Source of the DNA: Pseudomaricurvus alkylphenolicus
GTDB lineage: Bacteria; Pseudomonadota; Gammaproteobacteria; Pseudomonadales; Cellvibrionaceae
Assembly: GCF_011683955.1 (NCBI RefSeq)
Contig: NZ_JAAQPI010000013.1
Location: 160,807-224,806 of the forward strand
Length of the DNA: 64,000 nucleotides
Reading direction: 5' to 3'
Shown: piece after piece, positions 19,482 through 28,945 of the stretch
Numbering within the stretch: position 1 is the stretch's first letter
Layout of the letters: the number at the start of each line of letters is the position of its first letter
Made by a program: the position numbers and the translations under genes
The notes under the pieces: generated by a model
What the model was told of the DNA's origin: nothing
Seen by the model: the letters and a program-made list of their open reading frames with translations, nothing else
Databases searched by the model: none

Positions 19482-19561
19482 ACTTGCATTAAAGAACCCA
19501 TAAGCTAAACTAAATCTACTTGCATTAGAGAACTCACGCCCAATAACTTGCATTAAAAGAC
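19482..19561 (+). promoter_or_regulatory. Three operator-like repeats upstream of operon 2
   Basis: ACTTGCATTAAAGAAC (19482), ACTTGCATTAGAGAAC (19518) and ACTTGCATTAAAAGAC (19546), spaced 36 and 28 bp, in the 130 bp before the second operon. The same motif occurs once before operon 1 at 14162. Likely binding sites for the tandem HxlR regulator (inference). Confidence 0.55.
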
Positions 19562-19611
19562 CATACATATTAAATGGAAATATCATTGGATACACCAGAG
19601 AACACCAACCC

Positions 19612-20544
19612 ATGACCAAACCCACAGATCTACCCACACAACTGCGACTGCCCGCTATGCAGGCCCCCATGTTTCTGATCAGCGGCCCCGACATGGTCAT
19701 CAACGCCTGCCGCGCGGGCATCATCGGCTGCTTTCCCACACCCAACGCCCGCACCACGGAGACCCTGGATGAATGGATGGGACAAATCACCGAGGCACTG
19801 AAACCGCAGGATGCCCCCTGGGCCGTCAACCTCATCGTGCACCCCTCCTACCCCCGCAGAGATGCCGACCTGGAACTTATCCTCAAACACAAACCCCCGG
19901 TTGTCGTCACCGCACTGGGAAGCCCCCGACACGTCGTCGAACAAATCCACAACTATGGCGGCCTGGTGCTCGCCGATGTCATCAACCCCACCTTCGCCCG
20001 CAAAGCCGCATCCGCCGGTGTTGACGGCTTGGTCCTGGTAAGCACCGGCGCCGGAGGCCATACCGGCTACCTCTCCCCCTTCGTGTTTATCAACGAAATT
20101 CGCCAATGGTGGGACGGACTCATTGTATTGGGCGGCGGCATCAGCACCGGCCGTGACATTCACGCTGTCCAAACCATGGGCGCAGACATCGCCTACATCG
20201 GCACCCGCTTTATCGCCACCGACGAAGGCCTCTGCAAGACCGAATACAAACAGATGGTGGTCGACTCCGGCGCCGACGACATCGTCACCTCCGACGCCAT
20301 CACCGGCGTCAAAGCCAACTGGATGCGCCAATCCCTGATCAAAGGCGGCTACGACCCCGACAACATGCCCGCCAAAGGCAGCGTCGACTTCGCCAGCAAC
20401 GGTGCCGACAACAAACGCTGGAAAGACATCTGGGCTGCCGGTCAAGGCGTCGGTGCAACCCGTGCGATTGAAAAAATCGCCAACATCGTCGACCAACTCG
20501 ATCTCGAATACCGCGCCTCCAAAGAACGCATGCAACAACTCTGA
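19612..20544 (+). CDS. Nitronate monooxygenase-like FMN oxidoreductase
   Basis: 310 residues, a TIM-barrel flavoprotein. QAPMFLISGPDMV at the N-terminus, STGAGGHTGYLSP (catalytic His) near residue 150, then the phosphate-binding VLGGGISTGRDI and YIGTRFIATDEG. This class also includes FabK-like reductases, so nitronate oxidation is only one possibility. First gene of a seven-gene operon; 19 bp precede the next gene. Confidence 0.82.
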   Translation: MTKPTDLPTQLRLPAMQAPMFLISGPDMVINACRAGIIGCFPTPNARTTETLDEWMGQITEALKPQDAPWAVNLIVHPSYPRRDADLELILKHKPPVVVTALGSPRHVVEQIHNYGGLVLADVINPTFARKAASAGVDGLVLVSTGAGGHTGYLSPFVFINEIRQWWDGLIVLGGGISTGRDIHAVQTMGADIAYIGTRFIATDEGLCKTEYKQMVVDSGADDIVTSDAITGVKANWMRQSLIKGGYDPDNMPAKGSVDFASNGADNKRWKDIWAAGQGVGATRAIEKIANIVDQLDLEYRASKERMQQL

Positions 20545-20563
20545 AGCCTCAAGGACCAGACAC

Positions 20564-22108
20564 ATGAGCCAATTGCCACTGACAGAACGCACCGTAATTA
20601 CCCGCAGCCGCGACGGCCAACTGCCCACCGACGCACCGGAATGGGTCTACGATATTGATAACCCCTATCTGCATGGTGTCTACGCCCCAACCACGGTTGA
20701 AACTCAAAGCGACCACCTGGAAATCATTAGCGGTGAGATACCCAAGGACCTTAACGGCGCCTATTTAAGAAACGGCCCCAACCCCGTTTATCAACCCAAA
20801 CACAATCACCACCCCTTCGATGGCGACGGCATGCTCTACGGCATTTATTTTCGCGACGGTAAAGCCAGCTATCGCAACCGCTGGATTCACACGGAAGCCT
20901 TCGAAAAAGAAGCCGAGGCCGGCGAAGCGATTTGGCCCGGGGTGATGGGTCCTTTTGACTTCAACCTGCCCGGCTTTCCAATCAAGGACACCTCCAATAC
21001 CGACGTAATGTTCTTTAATAATCACATCATGTCGCTCTGGTACAACGCCGGTATTCCCTATCAACTGGACCCTCGCACACTGGAAACCACCGGCCGCGAA
21101 AATCTCAACGGTCAACTCAAACGTGCGCTCTCGGCTCATTCAAAAGTGGACTGGGAAAAAGAAGAGCTTATCTACTTCGATTACTTCGATGAATTCCCCT
21201 ACATGAGTTATGGCATTGCCGATCGCAACGGCAAGGTGATTCACGAACAGCCCATCGAACTGCCGGGACCTCGCCTGCCTCACGATATTGGCGTGACACC
21301 CAATTTCGTCATCCTGCACGACTGCCCGTTCTTTCACGATGTGGACTTATTGGAACGGACCAATAAACGGATCAACACCTTCCATCGCGACATGCCCACA
21401 CGCTTCGGTGTACAGCCCCGTTACGGCAAAGGTGACGAAGTACAGTGGTTCGAGTGCGAACCCTGTTACATCCTGCACGTGGTCAACTGCTGGGAGGAAG
21501 GCGACTGGGTGATTCAGGTGGGCTGTCGCTCCACCAATCCCATGCCCAAAGCCGACGCCGAGGACGGCGACCTTTCCCATATGCTGGCCTATATGCGCCT
21601 CGAAGCCAATATGTACATCTGGAAATTCAACCTCAAAACGGGCGAAGTGGTGGAAGGCGACATTGATACATTGAACACTGAATTCTGCCGCTCCAACCCT
21701 TTGTACATGGGCTACAAAAGCCGCTACAGCTACAACCAGTACATCATGACCAAGGCCGACGATAATGTGGGTACCCTCGCCTTCGGCGCATTGCTCAAGT
21801 ACGACATCGAAGCCGGAACCCTGCAACGTTACGACTATGGTAAAGGCGTCTTTGGCAGCGAAGCCCCCTTCTGCCCTCGCCAGGGTGCCACCCGCGACAA
21901 TGCTGAAGATGACGGCTATCTGGTTAACTTTGTCACGGACACCAACGACTGGCAGTCCTACTGCCTGATCTTTGATGCCCACAACATAACACCCGGTCCC
22001 ATTTGCAAACTTCGACTGCCCCACCGACTGCCTTATGGCTTTCACGCCAATTGGGTTCGGGGGGACGACATCTATAAGCCAACTGCAAACACGGGCTTGC
22101 CTTCATGA
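20564..22108 (+). CDS. Carotenoid oxygenase family dioxygenase
   Basis: 514 residues. A non-haem Fe(II) dioxygenase that cleaves a C=C double bond, in the family of carotenoid, lignostilbene and isoeugenol cleaving enzymes. The four iron-binding His are visible: AHSKVD (H192), PHDIGVT (H240), LHVVNCWEE (H305) and GFHANW (H494). LRNGPNP and HPFDGDGML are also typical. The ATG at 20564 is chosen; the open frame extends upstream into the previous gene. Its place between an FMN enzyme and a CoA ligase fits oxidative cleavage of a stilbene- or phenylpropene-like substrate, but the substrate is unproven. Confidence 0.88.
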   Translation: MSQLPLTERTVITRSRDGQLPTDAPEWVYDIDNPYLHGVYAPTTVETQSDHLEIISGEIPKDLNGAYLRNGPNPVYQPKHNHHPFDGDGMLYGIYFRDGKASYRNRWIHTEAFEKEAEAGEAIWPGVMGPFDFNLPGFPIKDTSNTDVMFFNNHIMSLWYNAGIPYQLDPRTLETTGRENLNGQLKRALSAHSKVDWEKEELIYFDYFDEFPYMSYGIADRNGKVIHEQPIELPGPRLPHDIGVTPNFVILHDCPFFHDVDLLERTNKRINTFHRDMPTRFGVQPRYGKGDEVQWFECEPCYILHVVNCWEEGDWVIQVGCRSTNPMPKADAEDGDLSHMLAYMRLEANMYIWKFNLKTGEVVEGDIDTLNTEFCRSNPLYMGYKSRYSYNQYIMTKADDNVGTLAFGALLKYDIEAGTLQRYDYGKGVFGSEAPFCPRQGATRDNAEDDGYLVNFVTDTNDWQSYCLIFDAHNITPGPICKLRLPHRLPYGFHANWVRGDDIYKPTANTGLPS

Positions 22109-23772
22109 TCTTGACGTCGGAGGACAACAGACAGCGCTACCGGGAACAGGGGCACTGGGGTGAGCAGCGTTTACACGATCCGCTCTTCGTCACCGCGGAG
22201 AAACATCCCGATCGCATCGCGTTGGTCGACCCGGCCAACAAGTCGGAACTCTGCGGTCTTGCTCCTCAACGTTGGACCTATGGGGAACTGACACAACGGG
22301 TAAACCAGCTGGCTTGCGTTCTTTTGCAACAGGGCATTGCCAAAGACGATATTCTGTTGGTACAGATGCCCAATATTGTCGAGCTGGTTCTCGTGTACCT
22401 GGCCGCTTCTAAATTGGGTGCCGTTGTCAGCCCGGTACCGGTACAGTACCAGGCTCGCGAACTTTCCAATATTACGCAAGTGCTGAACCCCAAAGCGGCC
22501 ATCAGCGTTGCCGAGTTCAAGGACAGAACCTTCGGAACACATCTACGTGCCGCCCTGGAACAGTTCGACAGCATTCCGCTGTGGTTGTGGGGCAGCAGCA
22601 ATGACGATGACTTGCAGACTCTAAGTGATCAGATTAACAGCTTCGAACCTCTTCAGGAGTACACAGAGCGTACGCCGGTCACTGCCGATGATGTGGTTAC
22701 CATCTGCTGGACTTCTGGAACCGAGGGCATCCCCAAAGGTATCCCCCGCTCTCACAACCAGTGGTTCTGCGTCGGTAAAGCAACCTACGAAGGCAATGCC
22801 ATGCAAGAAGGGGAAGTGCTGTTAAATCCCTTCCCGTTTATCAATATGGCCTCCATTGGGGGCCTATTTTTGAGCTGGCTATACAGCGGCGGAAAACTGG
22901 TTTTGCATCACCCAATGAACCTGCCTGTTTTTCTACAACAGATTGTCGAAGAACAGGTGACCTACACCCTCGCCCCCCCTGCCCTGCTTAACAGCTTATT
23001 AAAGGATGAGCGACTGATAAGCGCCTGTGATCAGGCCTTCTCCTCAAGCCGAGTGCGCGCCATCGGCTCCGGTTCCGCGCCGCTCGACGATTGGATGGTG
23101 GCCGGTTTCAAACAACGCTACGGCATTGAGGTGGTCAACCACTTTGGTTCCAACGAAGGTGTCAGTCTGGTTTGTGGACCCGAGGACACTCACAACCCAG
23201 AGAAGCGCGCTCGACTCTTTGCTCGTGAAAGCAAGATTATGCAATCACGCTTGGTAGATCCGGAAAGCGGCACAGAAGTGACCGAATCGGGCGTCTGCGC
23301 TGAGCTGCAAATCCGAGGACCCGGTGTATTCGATGGCTATTTTAAAGACCCCGAAAAAACATCGGCATCCTTCACCGACGATGGCTATTTTAAAACCGGT
23401 GACCTGTTCGAGGTATTACCTCAAGACTCTCGTTTTTACCGTTTTGTCGGTCGCTGCAAGGACCTGATCATTCGCGGCGGTATGAATATCGCGCCGGCCG
23501 AACTGGACAACTTGATCAGCGCGCACCATGACGTATTGGAAGCCGCCGTAGCGGGCTACCCCTGCGATCTATTGGGCGAGCGTGTCGCCGCATTTGTCGT
23601 CAGCAAGTCGGGGCAGTCTCTGAGCTTGGACGCCATTGTGACGTTTCTGAAATCACAACAACTGGCCAATTTTAAATTGCCGGAAAAACTGGTGATGGTG
23701 CAAACCATTCCCCGCAATCCCCTTGGCAAAGTGCTGCGCCAAAAACTCAGCGACTCTCTGATTGCCCGGTAA
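22105..23772 (+). CDS. Acyl-CoA ligase (AMP-forming)
   Basis: 555 residues; ANL superfamily. P-loop CWTSGTEGIPKGIPRSH near residue 205, HFGSNEG in the adenylate-binding position, KTGDLF, and GRCKDLIIRGGMNIAPAELD near 450. The C-terminal Lys is in NPLGKVLRQK. ATGA overlap with the dioxygenase gene suggests it activates that enzyme's product after oxidation to the acid. It is more distant from the 17140 ligase than a recent duplicate would be. Confidence 0.87.
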   Translation: MILTSEDNRQRYREQGHWGEQRLHDPLFVTAEKHPDRIALVDPANKSELCGLAPQRWTYGELTQRVNQLACVLLQQGIAKDDILLVQMPNIVELVLVYLAASKLGAVVSPVPVQYQARELSNITQVLNPKAAISVAEFKDRTFGTHLRAALEQFDSIPLWLWGSSNDDDLQTLSDQINSFEPLQEYTERTPVTADDVVTICWTSGTEGIPKGIPRSHNQWFCVGKATYEGNAMQEGEVLLNPFPFINMASIGGLFLSWLYSGGKLVLHHPMNLPVFLQQIVEEQVTYTLAPPALLNSLLKDERLISACDQAFSSSRVRAIGSGSAPLDDWMVAGFKQRYGIEVVNHFGSNEGVSLVCGPEDTHNPEKRARLFARESKIMQSRLVDPESGTEVTESGVCAELQIRGPGVFDGYFKDPEKTSASFTDDGYFKTGDLFEVLPQDSRFYRFVGRCKDLIIRGGMNIAPAELDNLISAHHDVLEAAVAGYPCDLLGERVAAFVVSKSGQSLSLDAIVTFLKSQQLANFKLPEKLVMVQTIPRNPLGKVLRQKLSDSLIAR

Positions 23773-23788
23773 TGCCCAGGAGCCCACT

Positions 23789-25345
23789 ATGACACCACAA
23801 CAATTTACAGGCTTGGCACTCGCGCTCATGACCCCGCCCCTGTTGGCGTCGGCAAATTCCACTGCCACGCAACCCTGTGAACAGCTGACGCCACCGGCAA
23901 ATGTCATTTTCGAAAAGACGCCAGGCTGGCAACAGCCTGACGACTTACCGCGTTTTTGCCAGGTACGCGGTCAGATCGAAGGCCGCACCCGCTTTGAACT
24001 GCGCCTGCCGGAAGACTGGAACGGGCGTTTTGTGATGGCCGGCTGCGGCGGTTTTTGCGGCTCTCTGCAACCGGATAAAAAAGGCCACTCCAACAGCATT
24101 AACGAAGCCCTGAAAAAAGGCTACGCCGCAATAAGCCATGACGGCGGTCACACAAGCAAGAGCTGGGAAACCGATTGGGCCTATGAGGATCCCACCGCGC
24201 TGGAACTCTATGCCCATCGTATTTTGCCCCAAGTAACCGGTGCAGGCACAGAACTCACCACTCAACTTTATGGTCAACCGCCCGAGTATCGTTATTTTTC
24301 CGGCTGTTCCAATGGCGGTCGCCTGGGCATGATGGCGGCGCAGCGTTATCCGGGTTTGTTTGACGGTATCGCCGCCGGCGGCGGTATCTTCAGCATCAGC
24401 CAGATCGCCGGGCTCTGGGGCAATTGGATGATCCAGCAGACGGGAGCAGAATCCGAGCCGGTTTTTAACCCGCAGAAAAACCCGTTGATCAAACAAGCGA
24501 TCCTGAAACAATGCGACACCCTGGACGGACTCGCGGACGGGGTTATTACTGACCCTCGTCAGTGCCAGTTTGACTTTAAAACGCTGCAATGTGACAACAA
24601 CGAAGATACAGAACATTGTCTGACCCCAGACGAATCGGCGATGCTCAGTCGGTTATATGGCGGCGTGCTGGACAAACGGGGGCAACTGGTGAGCCCGGCG
24701 CTGTCATTCGGCTCAGAACACTATACCGACATCTGGCTGTTTGGAAGTCTCGACAAACCGGCCTGGGGCAGCGCTGCATCGCGAGGTTATCGCCAACTGT
24801 TGTCACACAACTTATTCAGCAGCGACAGCCATCAGCCTGTCTCTACGGATACCATGCAGCAGTGGATCGGGCAGTCGACCCTGCCCGCCCTCACCGATGC
24901 TGACAATCCGGATCTCACCTCGTTGGCTCGACATAAAACGAAACTGATGATCTATCACGGCTGGTCCGATCCACTCATTATTCCGCAACCGATGGTGGAC
25001 TACTACGAACAAGCCTCGGAGCATTCCGGTGGCCTGGAGAAACTCAAGGAAAACGCGCGACTGTATATGGTCCCGGGCTGGGGTCACTGCTGGGAGCGTC
25101 CTGCAGAAACTCCGGCGGAATTTGATCCACTGGAGATCGTCGCCAATTGGGTGGAACAAGGTAAAGCTCCAGAAAGCTTTATCGCCAGTCAACGCAGCCC
25201 GCTGGGAGAACTGCTTCGGCAAAGACCCATCTGCGCCTACCCACAAGTCGCCAATCTTGTTAATAGAGAACTCCCCAACCGGGCAGACAGCTACCGCTGT
25301 GGTCCACCTGTAGCACCCGCAATAGCACCACCTGAAACACGATAG
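23789..25345 (+). CDS. Tannase / feruloyl esterase family hydrolase, secreted
   Basis: About 518 residues with an N-terminal signal peptide (hydrophobic LALALMTPPLLASA). The nucleophile is in SGCSNGGRLGMM, the acid in HGWSDPL and the base in GWGHCWERP. Each of Ser and His is beside a Cys, as in the tannase-family CS-D-HC arrangement. SD AGGAG precedes the ATG. Expected to hydrolyse an ester of an aromatic acid in the periplasm or outside the cell. Co-transcribed with the ligase and TonB receptor. Confidence 0.87.
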   Translation: MTPQQFTGLALALMTPPLLASANSTATQPCEQLTPPANVIFEKTPGWQQPDDLPRFCQVRGQIEGRTRFELRLPEDWNGRFVMAGCGGFCGSLQPDKKGHSNSINEALKKGYAAISHDGGHTSKSWETDWAYEDPTALELYAHRILPQVTGAGTELTTQLYGQPPEYRYFSGCSNGGRLGMMAAQRYPGLFDGIAAGGGIFSISQIAGLWGNWMIQQTGAESEPVFNPQKNPLIKQAILKQCDTLDGLADGVITDPRQCQFDFKTLQCDNNEDTEHCLTPDESAMLSRLYGGVLDKRGQLVSPALSFGSEHYTDIWLFGSLDKPAWGSAASRGYRQLLSHNLFSSDSHQPVSTDTMQQWIGQSTLPALTDADNPDLTSLARHKTKLMIYHGWSDPLIIPQPMVDYYEQASEHSGGLEKLKENARLYMVPGWGHCWERPAETPAEFDPLEIVANWVEQGKAPESFIASQRSPLGELLRQRPICAYPQVANLVNRELPNRADSYRCGPPVAPAIAPPETR

Positions 25346-25387
25346 CCAACACAACCATTACAGTAATAATAAGTAAGGAGCGTCAAA

Positions 25388-27670
25388 ATGAGCATAGCAA
25401 ACAAGCACCTCATCCCACTGTCACTGCTGGCCAGTGCCGCAGCGGCTTCCACTCAGGCCTTCCAGATTGAAGAAATAGTCGTTACCGCCGAAAAACGCGA
25501 ACAGAGTATTCAGGATGTGCCTATGTCTGTGGCCGCCATCTCCGGCGATGATATTGGCATTGGCAAGGTGACGGGTATGGACGATATCGCCATGAAAACC
25601 CCCGGTGTAGGTTTTAACCAATTTAACCTGGGCGAACCCCGTATCTATATCCGCGGTATCGGCAATAGCTCCGACTCCGCCGCCAGCGATCCGGCGGTGG
25701 GTATTTTTATCGATGAAGTCTATATTGGTCGCACCGGCGGCAGTGGTTTTGATCTGTTCGACCTGGAACGGGTGGAAATCCTGCGCGGCCCCCAGGGCAC
25801 ACTCTACGGCAAAAACACCAATGGTGGCGCTATCAACTTTATCACCACCCGCCCCAGCCAGGAAAATTCCGCCAAGGTCAGTTTTACCGCCGGCAGCGAT
25901 GGTCTTTTGCACGCCCAGGCATTGATTAATGGCGGCCTCACCGAGCAAGTCTCCGGTAAACTCAGCGTCTCCACCAAAACCCGCGACGGCGTCTACAGAA
26001 ATGTGATCAGCGCCGACGAAATCACCATGGAAACCAATCTCAGCAACAGTCCCATCATCGGTAATTCCGTGGGCGCCTCTGGTAGCGGAGACGAACTGGG
26101 TGATAGCGACAGTCTCAACATTCGCGGGCAACTGTTGTTTGAACCCGGTGATAACACCAGCATTCTGCTCAGCGCCGACTACGCCAAAGACAAAACCAAT
26201 GGCAGTTGCCGTCATCTCGCCAATCTCGACCAGGGTATCTTCGGTACCGGCCCCTTGTGGGAACTGGCCATGTCCGACGCCTATCGATCTGATATTCGTC
26301 ACTGTGCCTCTCAGTTCGACACCGGCCAGGAACGCACCATCAAGGGCACCATGGCACGAGTGGAGCATGACTTTGGCTGGGCCAACCTGTTGTCCATTAG
26401 CGCCTGGCGCTCCAGCGATTACAATACGGTTGACGACTTGACCGGTATCCCGCTCAATCAACCCGACCAGATCTTCACCGCACCGGAGAACGTTATCGAC
26501 GGTGTGGAAGAAGAAGCCTCGCAGTTCTCCCAGGAGTTTCGACTCTCCGGCAGCAGCAACCGCCTGGACTGGATCGCCGGTTTCTTTTATATGCGTGAAG
26601 AGGTAGAACGGGACGAGGAGTTCTACACCCAGTACAGTGTACCCCTGCAGGGATTGGGATTGGCCCCAATTGGCGATGTGTTGTTTCTCCAGGATAACAC
26701 CACCACCAGCTACGCTGTATACAGCCAGGTGGACTGGCATCTGACCGACCAGTGGACCTTGACCTATGGTATTCGCTGGAGCCGCGATGAAAAAGAAATC
26801 ACGCAGGATGCCAAAGACCTGCTGGGCAGTGGTTTCCCCACCGGGGTGCCGCTGATCCTGCCGGAATTTCCGGCTGAGGTGAACGCCGAAGACGATTGGT
26901 CAGAAGTCACTCATAAGGCCTCCGTCAATTATCGTTTTGGCGAAGACGCCATGGTCTACCTGACCTACTCGGAAGGCTTTAAAAGCGGTGCCTTTCCTTC
27001 CCAGACCAATGTCCCTGCCAATGCCGCGCAAACCGTGGACCCGGAAATCGTGGAAAATATTGAACTGGGTTTGAAGTCCACCTGGTTCGACAACCGCCTG
27101 CAATTCAACATTGCCTACTACGATATTGACTACGACAACCTGCAGGTCTTTGAACTGACCCCGACACTGCTGTTGGTGCTCAATAATGCCCAGGCCAAAT
27201 CCACGGGTATAGAGGCCAGCGTCACCTTAGTACCCACGGAAAACCTGAGGCTCAACGCCAGCTTCAGCGACGGCGAGGCGGAATACGAACACTTTATCAA
27301 TGCCAGCGGATCGGATCGCTCCGGCAATACCCTGCCAATGGCTTCCGACCAGTCCGCCACCCTGGATATTGATTACCGATTACCACTGGGCAGCAACGGC
27401 AATCTGGACTTTAACCTCAGCTACAACTGGAAAAGCGAATACTACACTGCATCCTCAAACGCCGACAAAACCCGCCAGGACGATATCGGCCAGCTCGGTG
27501 CTTCCCTGCGTTGGAGCAATGGCGACGAAAGCCTGTCAGTCACCGCCTGGGGCAAAAATCTCGGTGACAAAGTGCAGATTGCCCACCAGATTGTGGACCC
27601 GACCGGCATCACCTCCGAGCGTTATCTGCCGCCCAAAAGCTACGGCGTTACTGTGACTAAAAGCTTTTGA
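25388..27670 (+). CDS. TonB-dependent outer-membrane receptor
   Basis: 760 residues with a signal peptide ending near STQA. The TonB box region (EEIVVTAEKREQS) is followed by the plug domain (QDVPMSVAAIS, RGIGNSSDSAASDPAVG, LRGPQGTLYGKNTNGGAIN) and a 22-strand barrel ending in a terminal Phe (VTVTKSF). This FecA/FyuA-like subclass imports large or scarce substrates. Its place in the operon suggests uptake of the esterase substrate or product rather than iron. Confidence 0.9.
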   Translation: MSIANKHLIPLSLLASAAAASTQAFQIEEIVVTAEKREQSIQDVPMSVAAISGDDIGIGKVTGMDDIAMKTPGVGFNQFNLGEPRIYIRGIGNSSDSAASDPAVGIFIDEVYIGRTGGSGFDLFDLERVEILRGPQGTLYGKNTNGGAINFITTRPSQENSAKVSFTAGSDGLLHAQALINGGLTEQVSGKLSVSTKTRDGVYRNVISADEITMETNLSNSPIIGNSVGASGSGDELGDSDSLNIRGQLLFEPGDNTSILLSADYAKDKTNGSCRHLANLDQGIFGTGPLWELAMSDAYRSDIRHCASQFDTGQERTIKGTMARVEHDFGWANLLSISAWRSSDYNTVDDLTGIPLNQPDQIFTAPENVIDGVEEEASQFSQEFRLSGSSNRLDWIAGFFYMREEVERDEEFYTQYSVPLQGLGLAPIGDVLFLQDNTTTSYAVYSQVDWHLTDQWTLTYGIRWSRDEKEITQDAKDLLGSGFPTGVPLILPEFPAEVNAEDDWSEVTHKASVNYRFGEDAMVYLTYSEGFKSGAFPSQTNVPANAAQTVDPEIVENIELGLKSTWFDNRLQFNIAYYDIDYDNLQVFELTPTLLLVLNNAQAKSTGIEASVTLVPTENLRLNASFSDGEAEYEHFINASGSDRSGNTLPMASDQSATLDIDYRLPLGSNGNLDFNLSYNWKSEYYTASSNADKTRQDDIGQLGASLRWSNGDESLSVTAWGKNLGDKVQIAHQIVDPTGITSERYLPPKSYGVTVTKSF

Positions 27671-27702
27671 TAAAGTGAATTTAAAGGAACAGCGAGAAAA
27701 CC

Positions 27703-28935
27703 ATGAGCAATACCGACATTTTTGTCCTGGGTGGGAGTCAGACCGACTTCGCCCGCAACTGGCATCGCGAAGGCAAAGGCATCTACGACTTGTTTGAGGA
27801 GAGCCTCAACCAGGCGCTGGAGACCTCTCACATCGATGCCGCAGATATCGAGGTTGCCCATGTGGGCAACTTCGTCTCGGCCCTGTTTACCGGTCAGGCG
27901 CAATTAAATGGATTCTTCGGTCACGCACATCCCGCTCTGCACAACATCCCCACCTCCCGCCACGAGGCCGCCTGTGCCTCTGGCTCCATGGCCTTGCTGG
28001 CAGCCATGCGTGATCTGGAGGCCGGCCATTACCAATTGGCCTGTGTACTGGGTATTGAGTTAATGCGCAATGTGGATGGTGCAACCGGCGCAGACCATTT
28101 GGCAGCGGCGGCCTGGCGGGGTCGGGAAACCGACCACTGCCAGTACCCCTGGCCTCATATGTTTGCCAACCTCTACGACATCTACGCCGAGCGGTACGGT
28201 ACCGATATCGACTACCTCAGGCGAATTGCGCAGATTAACTTTGCCAATGCCAAACACAACCCCAACGCTCAGACTCGCGGCTGGCAATTTACTCCGGAGA
28301 GTTTTAGCGACGACAACCGTGCAAATCCATTAATCGAAGGCCAGTTGCGCAAACAGGATTGCGGCCAGATCACCGATGGCGCCGCCGTCGTGTTTCTCGC
28401 CAGTGAAACCTACGCCCGTCAGTACGCCCAGCGGCACAATTTGAACCTGGAAGACATTCCACGTATCAAGGGTTGGGGGCATCGCAGCGCTCCCCTGCTG
28501 ATGGAACGCAAATTGGAACTCAGCGAAGGCCAACCCCTGGTATTTCCTCACGTTAAAGACACCTTTGACGATGCCCTGCGACGCGCCAGTCTGGCCGACG
28601 TACAAGAGCTGGATGCCCTGGAAGTGCACGACTGCTTTTCCATGACGGAATATATGATTATCGATCACTGCGGCTTAACGGAACCCGGTCAGTCCTGGCG
28701 CGCCATCGACAGCGGCACCATCGAGAAGTCCGGCAGCTTGCCCATCAACCCCAGTGGCGGTTTGCTGGGCCTTGGCCACCCGGTGGGCGCCACCGGCGTG
28801 CGTATGCTGCTCGACGCCTGGAAGCAAGTCACCGGCAATGCAGGCGGCTACCAGATAGAAGGCGCCCGCAACGTCGGTACCTTTAACCTCGGCGGCAGTG
28901 CCACCACCTGTGCAACCTTTGTGGTCGGAAAATAA
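27703..28935 (+). CDS. SCP2-type thiolase (acetyl-CoA acetyltransferase-like)
   Basis: 410 residues. The nucleophilic Cys is in HEAACASGSMALL near residue 90, with LEVHDCFSMTEY (HDCF motif) near residue 308 and GLGHPVGATGVRM near 352. The end (FNLGGSATTCATFVVG) is SCP2-like. It is a different subgroup from the 15896 thiolase (HDCF versus HDAT). SD AAAGGAACAG precedes the ATG. Operon member. Confidence 0.85.
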   Translation: MSNTDIFVLGGSQTDFARNWHREGKGIYDLFEESLNQALETSHIDAADIEVAHVGNFVSALFTGQAQLNGFFGHAHPALHNIPTSRHEAACASGSMALLAAMRDLEAGHYQLACVLGIELMRNVDGATGADHLAAAAWRGRETDHCQYPWPHMFANLYDIYAERYGTDIDYLRRIAQINFANAKHNPNAQTRGWQFTPESFSDDNRANPLIEGQLRKQDCGQITDGAAVVFLASETYARQYAQRHNLNLEDIPRIKGWGHRSAPLLMERKLELSEGQPLVFPHVKDTFDDALRRASLADVQELDALEVHDCFSMTEYMIIDHCGLTEPGQSWRAIDSGTIEKSGSLPINPSGGLLGLGHPVGATGVRMLLDAWKQVTGNAGGYQIEGARNVGTFNLGGSATTCATFVVGK

Positions 28936-28945
28936 GGAACATACC

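Noticed and set aside
19482..19561. Three regularly spaced repeats considered as a CRISPR remnant
   Set aside because: Repeats are only 16 bp, spacing is uneven, no cas genes are present, and the same motif occurs before the co-regulated operon.
25421..26740. Open frame of 439 codons opposite the TonB receptor
   Set aside because: Shadow of a complete TonB-dependent receptor; the translation is Gly/Val/Ala-rich without motifs.
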